In this document: in pieces, positions 5,901-5,974 of the stretch
Position numbering within the stretch: position 1 is the stretch's first letter
Layout of the letters: each line of letters starts with the position of its first letter
NCBI GenBank assembly: GCA_002438345.1
Contig: DJUJ01000138.1
Location: forward strand, 527 to 6,500
Reading direction: 5' to 3'
Length of the DNA: 5,974 bases
Source of the DNA: Paenibacillus sp. UBA6285
GTDB taxonomy: Bacteria > Bacillota > Bacilli > Paenibacillales > Paenibacillaceae
Notes under the pieces: model-generated
What the model saw: the letters and a program-made list of their open reading frames with translations, nothing else
Database searches by the model: none
What the model was told of the DNA's origin: nothing
Position numbers and translations under genes: made by a program

Positions 5901-5974
5901 TCTTCACCTCTAAATCTAGTATTCGCCTGTGAATGGCGATCGTGATGGCCTGTCTACGTCAACCTTAGACCTCT
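5901..5974 (-). other. Upstream region of the amidase gene, cut by window edge
   Basis: These 74 bases hold the amidase ribosome binding site (AGAGGTG, 5911-5905) and a small inverted repeat, TCGCC/GGCGA (5923-5927 with 5935-5939), next to the palindrome CGATCG (5937-5942). No T-tract follows, so it is not an intrinsic terminator on the minus strand. A TTGACG resembling a -35 box occurs at 5962-5957, but no -10 box stands at the right distance. The promoter is probably beyond the edge or belongs to another sigma factor. Confidence 0.4.

Noticed and set aside
5934..5962. TTGACG as the -35 box of the amidase promoter
   Set aside because: At a 17-nt spacing the -10 position reads TCGCCA, far from consensus.

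Overview
The window looks like chromosomal DNA from a Gram-positive, spore-forming member of the Paenibacillaceae, most likely Paenibacillus or a close relative. The inference rests on three things: a secreted protein with S-layer homology (SLH) domains, a lipoprotein with a GerMN (sporulation/germination) domain, and a wall amidase carrying a 'copper amine oxidase-like' N-terminal domain. The expression signals are also typical of Firmicutes, with strong GGAGG-type ribosome binding sites, a TTG start, a sigma-A promoter and a hairpin-plus-T8 terminator. No mobile element, CRISPR array, rRNA or tRNA was seen.

All four genes lie on the minus strand, so transcription runs from the right edge to the left. 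In that order they are: (1) 5900-4458, a secreted N-acetylmuramoyl-L-alanine amidase with signal peptide, two-fold copper-amine-oxidase-like domain, AMIN domain and Amidase_3 catalytic domain; (2) a 215-bp gap with a weak terminator-like hairpin and a conspicuous 50-nt AT-rich imperfect palindrome; (3) 4242-3583, a GerMN lipoprotein; (4) a 60-90-bp gap without a convincing terminator; (5) 3495-763, a 910-residue exported protein with three SLH domains followed by about nine divergent repeats of roughly 70 residues; (6) a strong intrinsic terminator at 733-691; (7) a near-consensus sigma-A promoter at 658-630; (8) 543-1, the first 181 codons of endonuclease III (nth), cut by the window edge before its iron-sulfur cluster motif.

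The first three genes form a plausible cell-envelope group: a peptidoglycan hydrolase, a membrane-anchored lipoprotein of a sporulation family and a wall-anchored repeat protein. A shared function is inferred only from adjacency, orientation and export signals. The nth gene is a separate transcription unit, insulated by its own promoter and the upstream terminator. The features most worth a second look are the nine-repeat architecture of the SLH protein with its degenerate SLH motifs, the AT-rich palindrome in front of the GerMN gene, and the mutually exclusive hairpins in the nth leader.
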